Translations under genes and position numbers: made by a program
Notes under the pieces: generated by a model
What the model was told of the DNA's origin: nothing
What the model saw: the letters and a program-made list of their open reading frames with translations, nothing else
Database searches by the model: none
Assembly: GCA_016873225.1 (NCBI GenBank)
Contig: VGXS01000038.1
Location: 1 to 33,029 of the forward strand
Source of the DNA: Planctomycetota bacterium
Lineage (GTDB): Bacteria; Planctomycetota; Planctomycetia; Gemmatales; Gemmataceae
Reading direction: 5' to 3'
Length of the DNA stretch: 33,029 nucleotides
Shown: positions 22,814 to 30,960 of the stretch, in pieces
Numbering within the stretch: position 1 is the first letter of the stretch
How the letters are laid out: every line of letters begins with the position of its first letter

Positions 22814-23188
22814 ATGCCGTTTCCGCTTCTTTCCATGGTGCTCACCGCCGCGTGCGTGGCCGCCGAACCCGCCCCGAGGACAACTCCCGTGCTCCGCCAC
22901 ATCGTGCTCTACAAGTTCAAGGACACCACCACCCCGGCGCAAATCGACGAGGTCTCCGCCGCGTTCAAGGCGCTGCCGGGCAAGATCCCGGGCATCGTCG
23001 GCTTCGAGGCCGGCACCAATGTCAGCCCCGAGGGCAAGAGCGAGGGGTTCACGCACGCGTTCGTGGTGTCGTTCGCCACGGAGAAGGACCGCGACGCCTA
23101 CATCGTTCACCCGGCGCACCAGGACTTCGTGAAGGTCGTGAAGGATCGCTGCGAGAAGGTGATCGTGGTCGATTTCTGGGTGAAGTGA
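22814..23188 (+). CDS. Exported Dabb (stress-responsive alpha/beta barrel) protein
   Basis: The 124-residue protein has a short signal-like segment (PLLSMVLTAACVAAEPA) and then a complete Dabb domain: VLRHIVLYKFKDTTTPAQID, AAFKALPGKIPGIVGFEAGT, THAFVVSFATEKDRDAYI and HPAHQDFVKVV. The HxVxxKFK opening and the HPxHxxFV motif are diagnostic. Dabb domains dimerise into a ferredoxin-like barrel; their biochemical role is often unknown. Export is a common planctomycete variant. A Cys at the end of the hydrophobic segment (TAACVAAE) could make it a lipoprotein, but the lipobox is not perfect. It converges with the TPR gene, 15 bases apart. Confidence 0.9.
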   Translation: MPFPLLSMVLTAACVAAEPAPRTTPVLRHIVLYKFKDTTTPAQIDEVSAAFKALPGKIPGIVGFEAGTNVSPEGKSEGFTHAFVVSFATEKDRDAYIVHPAHQDFVKVVKDRCEKVIVVDFWVK

Positions 23189-23203
23189 CGAACCGATTGC
23201 TCG

Positions 23204-24886
23204 TTACCGCGCGTTCGCCAGGGCGCCGGGCCGCCCCGCCGCCTTGCTTCTCACCCAAGCTTCGAGCCGCTTGAAATCCGCCGCGTCGGCCTTGGCCCAG
23301 GCCTTGGCCGCCAGCGCCTTGTAGCGGGCCGCCTGGGAAGCCTGGTTCTCCATCTCGCACAGGGCCTGCAGGCCCAGCGCGGCGGTCGCGCTCGCCGGGT
23401 CGTGCGCCAAGGCCTCGAGGAACGCCTCGCGCGCCGCGGCGCGGTCGCCCACCCGCAGGGCGCCCAGGCCCCACGATTCCATGTGGTGGGCACCGTTGCC
23501 CCAGGCGTGGGCCTGGTGGTCGTCCTTGGTGCGGTCGACGCAGCGCTTGAGCAGGTCGAGTCCCGTTTTGGCGTCGCCTTCCTCGCAGGCCAAAAGGCCC
23601 ATGAGCTCAAACATCCTCAACTCGTTGGGCTTGTCGTTCTTGCCCGCCTGCCTGGCCTGCCTCAGCACATCGGCGTGGGCCCGCATGCCCGAGGTGTCGC
23701 CCTGCCGCCAGCACCACATTCCCGCGGCGAAGGCCGCCTGCGGCCGGTCGTTCTTCTGCAGTTTTTCGATGGCCTCGGAGGCCAGGGCGGCATCATCCGT
23801 GCCGATGGCCAGACGGATCCAGGATGAATGGTGCCTGAGTCCGTCGCGGCGCTCCTCGGCGAGCCTTTGCCTCGCCTCGGCGAACCGCCCCTGGTGGATC
23901 AGCGACACCATCAGGATCTCCATGTGGTGGGCGTACTGGTGGTCGTCGGCGGGCTTGAGGTTCATCGACTTGTGGTAGGCCTGCTGCAGTTCGATGGCCT
24001 GCCACGACAGGTCGGTGGTGCGGTCCCAGCGGCCCAGGCGCGTGGCCAGGTGCGCCTGCATGTGGAAGGCGTGGGGAAGGCCCGGCGACGACTTGATGTA
24101 CCTTTCGGCATGGTCCCAGCCCAGCGCGGGCCGGCGGAACGACTCATAGAAGTGGACGAGTTCGTGGTTGGCGCCGGGGTGCAGCGGGTTGACCCGCAGC
24201 AGGGAGTGGTAAAACGGCACGCCGCCCACGGCGCCGCCGAAACCGCCCGCGCCGCCGCCAAGCTGGGCGCGGGAATAGAGCGCCTCCTCGTCGTCGGGGA
24301 ACTGGGCGATCAACTCGTCGAGGGCCCTGATGGCGGCCTTCTTGCGGGCCTCGGCGTCCCCGGCGCCCGGCTCAAGCCCGCGCTCCAGCAGCGCCGCCTT
24401 GATCAGGCCCTGCTCGCGGGCATCGGCGGCCGGGCGTAGCGCCCCGGCCTGCTTGAACACCTTCGAGGCCTGCGCCGCCAGCGGCCCGTGCTTTTCCAGC
24501 GCCCTCCCCAGGCACCACCAGGCCATCGCGCATCCCGGGTCGAGCCTCGTGGCCGTCTCGAACGAGCGGACGGCCTCGATCCACACATACGAGTAAAAAT
24601 ATCCGAGGCCCTGGTCGATGTGCTCCTGGCACAGCGGAACGCTGGTGACCACGGGATACCGGTACAGGCACAGGTTGGGTGTGATCCTCGCCTCGGCCAG
24701 CCCCGAGATGGGCAGCAGGGGCGGGCCTGAAAGGGCCCGCGGCCGGGCCGCGGAACCCGGCGCCGGGGACGGCCTGGCCTCCGCCTGCGACGCCTTGGGG
24801 CGCGCCTCAACCCCCGCCGCGCCCGACCGGCCCAGCGCCGGCGCGTCGGCTCCCAATGCCAACAGGGCGGCGGCGAGGCTGATCAT
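23204..24886 (-). CDS. Exported tetratricopeptide-repeat protein with conserved histidine motifs
   Basis: The 560-residue product begins with a short signal-like segment (MISLAAALLALGADAPA), then TPR units. YSYVWIEAVRSFETATRLDP with AMAWWCLGRALEKHG is the clearest early unit, and DRAAAREAFLEALAHDPASA is one near the end. The middle carries HPGANHELVHFYE and SPGLPHAFHMQAHLATRLGRW. These match a TPR group with the pattern HPGAxHxxxHxxE ... PHxxHMxxHxxxRxGRW, and the histidines suggest a metal or ligand site. The reading frame is open further upstream over the neighbouring gene, but the ATG at 24886, overlapping the stop at 24883, is the sensible start. It is the second gene of a pair with the cyclase-fold gene. 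Confidence 0.87.
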   Translation of the reverse strand: MISLAAALLALGADAPALGRSGAAGVEARPKASQAEARPSPAPGSAARPRALSGPPLLPISGLAEARITPNLCLYRYPVVTSVPLCQEHIDQGLGYFYSYVWIEAVRSFETATRLDPGCAMAWWCLGRALEKHGPLAAQASKVFKQAGALRPAADAREQGLIKAALLERGLEPGAGDAEARKKAAIRALDELIAQFPDDEEALYSRAQLGGGAGGFGGAVGGVPFYHSLLRVNPLHPGANHELVHFYESFRRPALGWDHAERYIKSSPGLPHAFHMQAHLATRLGRWDRTTDLSWQAIELQQAYHKSMNLKPADDHQYAHHMEILMVSLIHQGRFAEARQRLAEERRDGLRHHSSWIRLAIGTDDAALASEAIEKLQKNDRPQAAFAAGMWCWRQGDTSGMRAHADVLRQARQAGKNDKPNELRMFELMGLLACEEGDAKTGLDLLKRCVDRTKDDHQAHAWGNGAHHMESWGLGALRVGDRAAAREAFLEALAHDPASATAALGLQALCEMENQASQAARYKALAAKAWAKADAADFKRLEAWVRSKAAGRPGALANAR

Positions 24887-25902
24887 GGCTTCACCGAGTC
24901 CGCCGCGGGAAGCGCGCCCGCCGCGTGGAGGCCCAGCACCGCGTACGCCGTGCCCGCGTGCGTGATGAAGTGCGCCTTGTCGTTGTTGAGCGACCTCGTG
25001 AACCAGCGGCCCGAATCCTTCTGCTCCTTCCGCAGCCATTCCACTCCCTTGCGAGTGGCGGCGGAGGCGCCCCGGCACCGGCTCAACACCAGCACCGCCA
25101 ATCCGGTCGCATAGCCGTCGGAAGCCGCCGCCTCGGCGTCGTTCATGGTGCCGTCCTTGCGCTTCCACTTGCCCAGCGAGGCGAGGTTCCAACCTCCGTC
25201 GGCGCGCTGGAGCTTCAGCAGGGCGTCCAGGGCGTTGTCGCGGTCGTAGGCCCCCATGGCGCGGGCGTCGTAGGTGGCGGCCCAGGCCTGGTGCAGCCTG
25301 TGGTGCAGAGGCAGGTCCTTCACGGCCTTGAGGTAGCCCACGATCCTTTCCACCCTCGCCACGCCCTCGCTGTTGCCTTCCAGGTAGCCGGGCGCGGCGG
25401 TCGCCGCCAGCAGGGCCGCCACGGCGCCGTAGCCGTCGTCGCTTTTGGAGGGCGGCCAATCGCACTTGAGCCAGTCCCACGCGCCGTCGGCGCGCTGCAG
25501 CTTCCATGTCCGCTCCAAGGCCATCCTCGCCGGTTCGCTGGCGGCCTTGGCGCCCGTCAGCCGGTCGTGCAGCGCCAGGGCTTGCGCCGTGGCCACGACC
25601 TCGGCGGGCCAGCGGGGCGCGTTCTTGTCCCAGTTGCGGGCCCTGTCCTGGAAGAAGCCGAGCACCTCGGCGTGTTCCGCCCCCGGCTTGGAAACCAGCG
25701 GACGGGCCACCACATACGGGTAGTTCGTGTGGCAGGTGCCGCACTTGCGCTGCCGAGTCCACGCGAGGTTGATCTGGTCGAGGAACACCGCGGCGCGGGC
25801 CGGGTCGAACGACGCGGCGGCCTTCTCCTCGGCCTTGTTGGGGGCGGGCGAGGGGGCGTCGGCGCCGTTGGCCAACGATGCGATCAGCAGCAGCAAGGTC
25901 AT
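24883..25902 (-). CDS. Exported cyclase/prenyltransferase-fold protein with a CxxCH haem motif
   Basis: The 339-residue protein begins with a signal peptide (MTLLLLIASLANGADA). Next comes RQRKCGTCHTNYPYVVARPL, whose CGTCH is a covalent haem c or disulfide-type motif. Repeats of the squalene-hopene cyclase and prenyltransferase alpha-barrel follow: LQRADGAWDW, LQRADGGWNLASLG and a terminal unit around WLRKEQKDSGRWFTRS and TAYAVLGLHAAG. The QxxDGxW pattern is seen, but the DXDD acid motif of class II cyclases is not, so cyclase activity is doubtful. At 339 residues it is about half the usual cyclase length. The ATG at 25902 follows AGGAG; the gene leads a pair with the TPR gene (ATGA overlap). 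Confidence 0.83.
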   Translation of the reverse strand: MTLLLLIASLANGADAPSPAPNKAEEKAAASFDPARAAVFLDQINLAWTRQRKCGTCHTNYPYVVARPLVSKPGAEHAEVLGFFQDRARNWDKNAPRWPAEVVATAQALALHDRLTGAKAASEPARMALERTWKLQRADGAWDWLKCDWPPSKSDDGYGAVAALLAATAAPGYLEGNSEGVARVERIVGYLKAVKDLPLHHRLHQAWAATYDARAMGAYDRDNALDALLKLQRADGGWNLASLGKWKRKDGTMNDAEAAASDGYATGLAVLVLSRCRGASAATRKGVEWLRKEQKDSGRWFTRSLNNDKAHFITHAGTAYAVLGLHAAGALPAADSVKP

Positions 25903-26043
25903 GCGGAGGTCTCCTCGGGAGGGCGAACCTGAGCGTGTGAATCCATTGCAAGGCATGGCCGGCCCGCCGGCAAGGGAAAACCGGTGGTGTGCGCTCGGGC
26001 GCCGGCCCGATAGCCTGATCCCATTGGCAAAGGAGCATCCGCA

Positions 26044-27132
26044 ATGACCATCTGCCGCTTCGGGATCCTCGGCGCCGCCACCATCGCGCGCAAGAACTGG
26101 AAGGCGATCCGCCTGTCGGGCAACGCCCGGGTCACCGCCGTGGCCAGCCGGGACGCGGCAAGGGCCGGGGCTTTCATCGATTCCTGCTCCGCCGAGGTGC
26201 CTCCCGGCGGCCCCGTCGCCGCCGTCGCCTACGACGACCTCCTGCGCCGCGACGATGTCGACGCCGTGTACATTCCGCTGCCCACCGGCATCCGCGGCGA
26301 GTGGGTGCTCAAGGCCGCCGCGGCGGGCAAGCATGTGCTGTGCGAGAAGCCTTGCGGCTCGAACCTCGCCGAGGTCGGCTCCATGGTGGCCGCGTGCGCC
26401 AAGGCGGGCGTGCAGTTCATGGACGGCGTCATGTTCATGCACAGCGCCCGGTTGCCCCTGGTGCGCCAGGCGCTCGACGACGGCCGCTCGGTCGGCGCCA
26501 TCCGCCGCATCACCAGCCAGTTCAGCTTCGCCGCCCCGCCCGAGTTCTTCACCGGCAACATCCGCGCCGACCACGCGCTTGAGCCCCTCGGCTGCCTGGG
26601 AGACCTCGGCTGGTACAACACCCGGCTCACCCTGTTCATCATGCGCTACCAGATGCCCGAACAGGTGGCGGGACGACTGCTCATCGGCCAGGGCCAGCCC
26701 GGCAAGCTGGTGCCGGTGGAGTTTTCCGCCGAGCTGTTCTTCCCCGGCGGGGTCACCGCCTCGTTCTTTAACTCGTTCCGCACCCAGCACCAGCAGTGGG
26801 CCCACATCAGCGGCGACAAGGGCTGGCTCCACATTCCCGACTTCGTGCTCCCCTACCAGGGGTGCGAGTCGGCGTTCGAGGTCAACAACGCGCACTTCGA
26901 CATCAGCGGCTGCTCGTTCCGGATGCGTTCGCATCCGCGCCGCCATGCCGCGCCCGAGCAGCCCGACGGCGCTCCCGACAGCCAGGAGACGAACATGATC
27001 CGCAATTTCTCCAAGCTGGCGATCTCCGGCAAGCCGGATCCGTTCTGGGGCGACATCGCCCTCAAGACGCAGCAGGTGCTCGACGCGCTGGTCCGCTCGG
27101 CGCACGCCGGCGGCTCCCTTGTGGCGGTCTGA
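26044..27132 (+). CDS. Gfo/Idh/MocA family oxidoreductase, cytoplasmic form
   Basis: The 362-residue protein has a Rossmann start (RFGILGAATIARKNWKAI), the AxAS-type strand VTAVASRD, YIPLPTGIRGEW, and the family motif LCEKPCG with the EKP lysine intact. FMDGVMFMHSARL and LGDLGWYNTRLTLFIM of the C-terminal domain follow. There is no signal peptide, unlike the first oxidoreductase in the window. The EKP form and FMHxxR resemble enzymes acting on sugars or trans-dihydrodiols, but the substrate is open. AAAGGAG lies before the ATG. It is divergent from the cyclase-fold gene. Beyond its stop the base composition falls sharply, which marks the edge of the AT-rich island. Confidence 0.93.
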   Translation: MTICRFGILGAATIARKNWKAIRLSGNARVTAVASRDAARAGAFIDSCSAEVPPGGPVAAVAYDDLLRRDDVDAVYIPLPTGIRGEWVLKAAAAGKHVLCEKPCGSNLAEVGSMVAACAKAGVQFMDGVMFMHSARLPLVRQALDDGRSVGAIRRITSQFSFAAPPEFFTGNIRADHALEPLGCLGDLGWYNTRLTLFIMRYQMPEQVAGRLLIGQGQPGKLVPVEFSAELFFPGGVTASFFNSFRTQHQQWAHISGDKGWLHIPDFVLPYQGCESAFEVNNAHFDISGCSFRMRSHPRRHAAPEQPDGAPDSQETNMIRNFSKLAISGKPDPFWGDIALKTQQVLDALVRSAHAGGSLVAV

Positions 27133-27149
27133 AAGGTCAAGTTGGCGAA

Positions 27150-28270
27150 ATTCAAGCGTTTATGACGGATAATTAAAAGAAAATCAAACAACATAATAAG
27201 AAGCATTAGGAAGGATACTAAGTAGATTACCTTGCTGAAACGATGCTGGTTAAATACACTTTAATTTATTGCATTTTAGGTGTTCGGCAAACTTTATTGT
27301 TAATCAAGAGAAACATTATGGCAAATAATTGGTATGTCCAATTAGATGAAAAGCTGTACGGGCCGATCAATGACGCAAGCTTGGCAAGTCTTGCTGCAGT
27401 AGGAAAACTCCGTCCGGAAATGTTTGTTAGATTGGATAAGAATGGTGAATGGATTCAAGCAAAGAAAGTTAAAGGGCTTTTTGGAAAACCAAGTGGAAAT
27501 CATTTGGATTCTTCAAATAAACCAACGATTCACGAAAAAAATGACTCTGCAAATAGGCAGCAAGAAAATATAACTAGCAAAAACATTATAAATGATATAG
27601 ATAATCCTAATTTAACTCAAATTGATCTTTGTGACGCTCCATTTCGAGCCGGATATGCAAATTCTAATTTGCAAAAAGATGAAATTGTATTATATTACGC
27701 AGACACACATTGGTTTATTTTTGTTTTACCAATGTTTTTTCTGTTTTTTACAACATTATGTGGATTAGTATTAATGTTTAAATTTGGGCCGGCAGAATTG
27801 ACTTGCTATGCATTCGTTTCAATACCTGTAGCAGTAATTTCATTGTGCTCTCTTGTATCTAGGAGTTTTCAGTACTTTTTTAATGAATATGCTGTGACAA
27901 ATAAGCGGGTTATTATGAAATGTGGATTTGTATCTGTCCGAACTTTGGAAGTTCTTCACAATAAGATTGCCTCGTTATCGGTAATTCAGGATATAATTGG
28001 GATGTGTTTTGATTTTGGGACAGTTATTGTTTCCGCAATGGGTGATAAACAGACATTTTCATTTATTTCGAACCCATCCGCATTTAGGAAGCGTGTACAG
28101 GAATTCCAATCCGTTAAATAATAATTTAATAGACATTGTTATTTATCTTTAATTAGATATAATGAAATTTAATATTTTAGTAAACATTTTTATTTGGATA
28201 TATTCTTACTAATCATTGCTCCTTGTAATGACCGTTTGGCAAAATGATTTTTGACAATCTACTTTATTTA
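27150..28270. other. AT-rich island in a GC-rich chromosome
   Basis: Between the stop of the second oxidoreductase and the end of the nicotinamide phosphoribosyltransferase gene, base composition switches abruptly to mostly A and T. This covers one coding gene and both of its flanks (27133-27317 and 28122-28270). I found no transposase, integrase, tRNA or clear flanking direct repeat. The flanks hold no other gene I can support. Foreign origin is inferred from composition and codon use. Confidence 0.85.
27318..28121 (+). CDS. Membrane protein with GYF_2-like and bacterial PH (DUF304-like) domains
   Basis: The 267-residue protein has an N-terminal GYF_2/DUF4339-type unit (NNWYVQLDEKLYGPINDASL, LRPEMFVRLDKNGEWIQAKK). 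A polar Asn-rich linker follows, then KDEIVLYYADTHWFIFVLP, two membrane segments (WFIFVLPMFFLFFTTLCGLV and CYAFVSIPVAVISLCSLV), and a bacterial PH core. That core reads YAVTNKRVIMKCGFVSVRT, LEVLHNKIASLSVIQDIIG, CFDFGTVIVSAMG; the TNKRVI strand is the hallmark of bPH_2. GYF_2 domains bind protein partners and PH domains of this kind sit at the membrane. Codons are AT-ending, unlike every neighbour, so the gene was probably acquired. The ATG at 27318 starts the GYF_2 domain; an earlier one at 27243 adds an unsupported extension. Confidence 0.85.
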   Translation: MANNWYVQLDEKLYGPINDASLASLAAVGKLRPEMFVRLDKNGEWIQAKKVKGLFGKPSGNHLDSSNKPTIHEKNDSANRQQENITSKNIINDIDNPNLTQIDLCDAPFRAGYANSNLQKDEIVLYYADTHWFIFVLPMFFLFFTTLCGLVLMFKFGPAELTCYAFVSIPVAVISLCSLVSRSFQYFFNEYAVTNKRVIMKCGFVSVRTLEVLHNKIASLSVIQDIIGMCFDFGTVIVSAMGDKQTFSFISNPSAFRKRVQEFQSVK

Positions 28271-28353
28271 GAGCCGCGCCCGGTCGCATCATCATCACGG
28301 GTTGATCGGCCCGCGTGGAGGCATCAAGGGGGCTTGGCCCGCCCCGGGCTTCC

Positions 28354-29964
28354 TCAGACAGCCTCGCCGCGAAGCCTGCGGCGGATCGTCGCGAGGGTTT
28401 CCTCGTTCTCGATCTTCCCGTCGCGGAAGACTGGCCGAAGGGCCCCGGTTTTCTCCTGCTCGGGAGTCTGCATTTCATGGAGGACGAAGTCGTCGCCCTC
28501 CTTTTCCACGCGCAAGAGTCCCTTGGCCGACTTCTTGGTGCCGCCGTCGGTCTTGGGATCCTTGAACAGCGGCCGCCCCACTCCCTCGACCACCCCGTAG
28601 GTGGCCTTCACGGCGCTGCCGAAGGTGTCGCGGGTGCAGTACTGGTAGGTGAAGCTCCCGATGCCGAACACCATGTTGCACGAGGCGAACCCCTTGGCCT
28701 TCAGGCCGGCGAGGATCGCCTGGGCCCGCTCCAGGGTGATCGAGTCGCCGTAGATGAGGCCCACGCGCTCGTGCAGCACCTTGTAGCCCTTGGGGGTGAC
28801 GGTGCCGCCGAAGATGTCATGCAGGCACTCGAGCGACCCCTTGGCCTCGTTCTCGGTGAGCAAAACGGGGTCGTTTCCGTCGATGGCGTAGTAGCGGCCC
28901 TGGTGCCTGACGGCGTCGTGGCCGGCCTGCCGGGCCGAGGCGATGGCGCCGGCGTCGAGCGACGGCACATCGGCGTAATGGTAGCCGCAGATGATGCGCA
29001 CCGGGTCGCCCGAGTCTGGGCGGAAGACGGTCTTGGCCATGCCCATGGCGTCGGGCCGGCGCGCGAGGATCTTGTCCTTGAGGCGCTCGGCGAAACCCTC
29101 GTGGCCGACCACTCCCCAGAAGTCCCAGGTGTCGCTGACGATCGACACGATGCCCGACGGATAGACATCCTCGATGAGCCGGCGGAAGGTCTCGAACTCG
29201 TCGTCCATGCCGCCCATGCACATGACGCTGTGCTCGGTGGCCGGGACCGACCCGCCCACGAAGGTTCCCGCGGCGCCGTAATAGTCTTCGAGGTAGTCGA
29301 TGGAGTGGATGCTGTCGGTGCCCAGGAACGACAAGAGGTGCCCGGCGCCCGACTGCGCCGAGTCGTGGATGCCCGACATTCCCCGGGGAGAAAAATCGTG
29401 GCCCTGCCAGTCGACGAATTCCGGCGGGGCGCCCGTCTCATGGGCGTGGCGCTCCAGCAACCGCCTGTACTCGTAGGCCACCGTCGCCGTGGTGGACGGT
29501 TTCCACAACTCCGCCGAAAGCTGGGTCTCGAGGTAATTCGACAGCCAATAGAACTCCGGTATGGTGTTCTGGATCGTGAACAGCGGCACCCGGATGTTGA
29601 CGCGGCTGCCCTCCGGCAGCGCCTTCACCAAAATGGGCAGGTAGCCCAGGTCGTGCAGCGCCGCGATGTGGCCCACATCGACGGCGCCCTTGCCCAGCGA
29701 CGAGTCCATGCGCCGTGAGTAGCGCTCCATCACCTCGGCCTTGGGCCGCTGGAAGAACTCGCGGTTCCAGGTGTCGCGCAAGAGCCACTTGCACACCCCC
29801 TGGATGCCGAAGCTCACCACCTTGTGGTCGAAGTCGGGCAGCAGCCTCGCCAGCCTGTCGCTGCGGCAGGTGAGGTTGCTGTACACGAAGCTCGTGCCGG
29901 CGGGATACTGCCGGATGTGCCCGGTCTTGTAGAAGTCGGTGGCGTGGGCCGGATAAACGCGCAT
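28354..29964 (-). CDS. nadV: Nicotinamide phosphoribosyltransferase
   Basis: The 536-residue protein matches bacterial and phage NadV and animal NAMPT along its whole length. It has ATDFYKTGHIRQYPAGTSFV at the start, FGIQGVCKWLL, the active-site region FVDWQGHDFSPRGMSG (catalytic His), GTDSIHSIDYL, SVPATEHSVM, SIVSDTWDFWGVV and the phosphate-binding FRPDSGDPV, then YGDSITLERA and FGIGSFTYQYCTRDT. The enzyme joins nicotinamide and PRPP to give NMN, the first step of the short NAD salvage route in the cytoplasm. It is a little longer than the 490-odd residues of the animal enzyme. It lies last in a four-gene operon, 25 bases after the PRPP synthetase that would supply its second substrate. Confidence 0.96.
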   Translation of the reverse strand: MRVYPAHATDFYKTGHIRQYPAGTSFVYSNLTCRSDRLARLLPDFDHKVVSFGIQGVCKWLLRDTWNREFFQRPKAEVMERYSRRMDSSLGKGAVDVGHIAALHDLGYLPILVKALPEGSRVNIRVPLFTIQNTIPEFYWLSNYLETQLSAELWKPSTTATVAYEYRRLLERHAHETGAPPEFVDWQGHDFSPRGMSGIHDSAQSGAGHLLSFLGTDSIHSIDYLEDYYGAAGTFVGGSVPATEHSVMCMGGMDDEFETFRRLIEDVYPSGIVSIVSDTWDFWGVVGHEGFAERLKDKILARRPDAMGMAKTVFRPDSGDPVRIICGYHYADVPSLDAGAIASARQAGHDAVRHQGRYYAIDGNDPVLLTENEAKGSLECLHDIFGGTVTPKGYKVLHERVGLIYGDSITLERAQAILAGLKAKGFASCNMVFGIGSFTYQYCTRDTFGSAVKATYGVVEGVGRPLFKDPKTDGGTKKSAKGLLRVEKEGDDFVLHEMQTPEQEKTGALRPVFRDGKIENEETLATIRRRLRGEAV

Positions 29965-29989
29965 GGCAAGGCTCCGTGGGGACGGCGGG

Positions 29990-30868
29990 TCAGGTCGGGG
30001 TGAGCACGGTGACTGAGGGATCCTCCGGCGAGGCCGACTTGAGCGCCTCCGCCGCCGCGGGGAACAGGTTCACCGTGAGGATCTCGTCGATCAGGCCGCG
30101 GAACACCCCGAAGCCCTTCGAGAAGATGCCGTGGGTGACATAGAGGCCGATCCGGCCGTTGGTGATGTTCCTGAGTTCGCGCGCCAGCTCGATGAAGGTC
30201 CTGCCGCCATCGCAGATGTCGTCGATGATGAGCAGGTTGCGGCTGGCCAGGTGCCGGCAATTCACCCGCGTGGAAACGATCTTCCCGTCGTTGGGGTCGC
30301 GCACCTTCTCCGCCATGATCAGCTCGAGGTCGTATCGCCTCGACACCTCCGAGGCGCGCGCCACGGCGCCCTTGTCGGGCGAGACGATGCCTGTTTCGCG
30401 CCGCAGGCCGGTTCCGTCCCGCAGGTCGCGTTCCTCCAGCCCGGCGAAATACCCCGCGAGAAGCTGGGCGGGAGCCATGTTCACGCAGCGCTCCAGCAGG
30501 CCCGGCGCCACCTTGCTGTGGACATCGAACACCGTCACCGTGCGGTAATTCTGCGCGTTGATGAGCGAGCAGGCGACCTTCAGGCTGAATGCCTCGCCTG
30601 GGTAGCAGACCCTGTCCTGCCGGGCGTAGGGCAGGTAGGGGCAAACGAGGTCGACCGGGAAATCGGCCCCGTACCGTTCCCGCAGCGCGTTGGTCACCAG
30701 CAGCAGTTCGATGAACTGGTTGCTGTCGTAAATGTGCTGGGTGACGGTGGCGGAGTCGGCCTGCGCGGGCAAATCGAGCAGGCGCACCTGCACCTCGCCG
30801 CCCGAGAAGACGAGAAGGTCGCGGGAGACCCCCGCCGCGGCGCCCGCCGCCTTGATGCTGATGTTCAT
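29990..30868 (-). CDS. prs: Ribose-phosphate pyrophosphokinase (PRPP synthetase), NAD-operon type
   Basis: The 292-residue protein has the PRPP synthetase layout: FSGGEVQVRL near the start, the ATP/ribose-binding region CPYLPYARQDRVCYPGEAFS, VFDVHS in place of the usual DLHA, and IVSPDKGAVARA. The PRPP-binding loop LIIDDICDGGRTF and LYVTHGIFSKG follow. It is shorter than the housekeeping enzyme (about 315 residues) and diverges from it in several loops, as do the PRPP synthetases linked to nadV in phages and some bacteria. It would make PRPP from ribose 5-phosphate and ATP, feeding the adjacent nicotinamide phosphoribosyltransferase. The 92-base gap upstream (30869-30960) separates it from the ADP-ribosylglycohydrolase gene; its ribosome site is AGGAAAC before the ATG. 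Confidence 0.93.
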   Translation of the reverse strand: MNISIKAAGAAAGVSRDLLVFSGGEVQVRLLDLPAQADSATVTQHIYDSNQFIELLLVTNALRERYGADFPVDLVCPYLPYARQDRVCYPGEAFSLKVACSLINAQNYRTVTVFDVHSKVAPGLLERCVNMAPAQLLAGYFAGLEERDLRDGTGLRRETGIVSPDKGAVARASEVSRRYDLELIMAEKVRDPNDGKIVSTRVNCRHLASRNLLIIDDICDGGRTFIELARELRNITNGRIGLYVTHGIFSKGFGVFRGLIDEILTVNLFPAAAEALKSASPEDPSVTVLTPT

Positions 30869-30960
30869 GGTTTCCTCCAGGTAACGCAAGGGACGCGCTC
30901 GCGGGCCCCCCGGTCCGCCGGCCTGATTGTCTTGAATTCCGCAGGCGCGTCCACATGCCC

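Noticed and set aside
24887..26044. Upstream extension of the TPR protein frame
   Set aside because: The frame stays open across the cyclase-fold gene in another phase, but the ATG at 24886 overlaps that gene's stop and begins a signal-like segment.
28251..28256. TTGACA as a plus-strand -35 box
   Set aside because: No -10 element lies at a fitting distance and no plus-strand gene follows.
27133..28353. AT-rich island as an insertion sequence
   Set aside because: No transposase, terminal inverted repeats or target duplication could be seen.
28315..29718. Plus-strand open frame of 467 codons
   Set aside because: It is opposite nadV, which matches its family over the full length.
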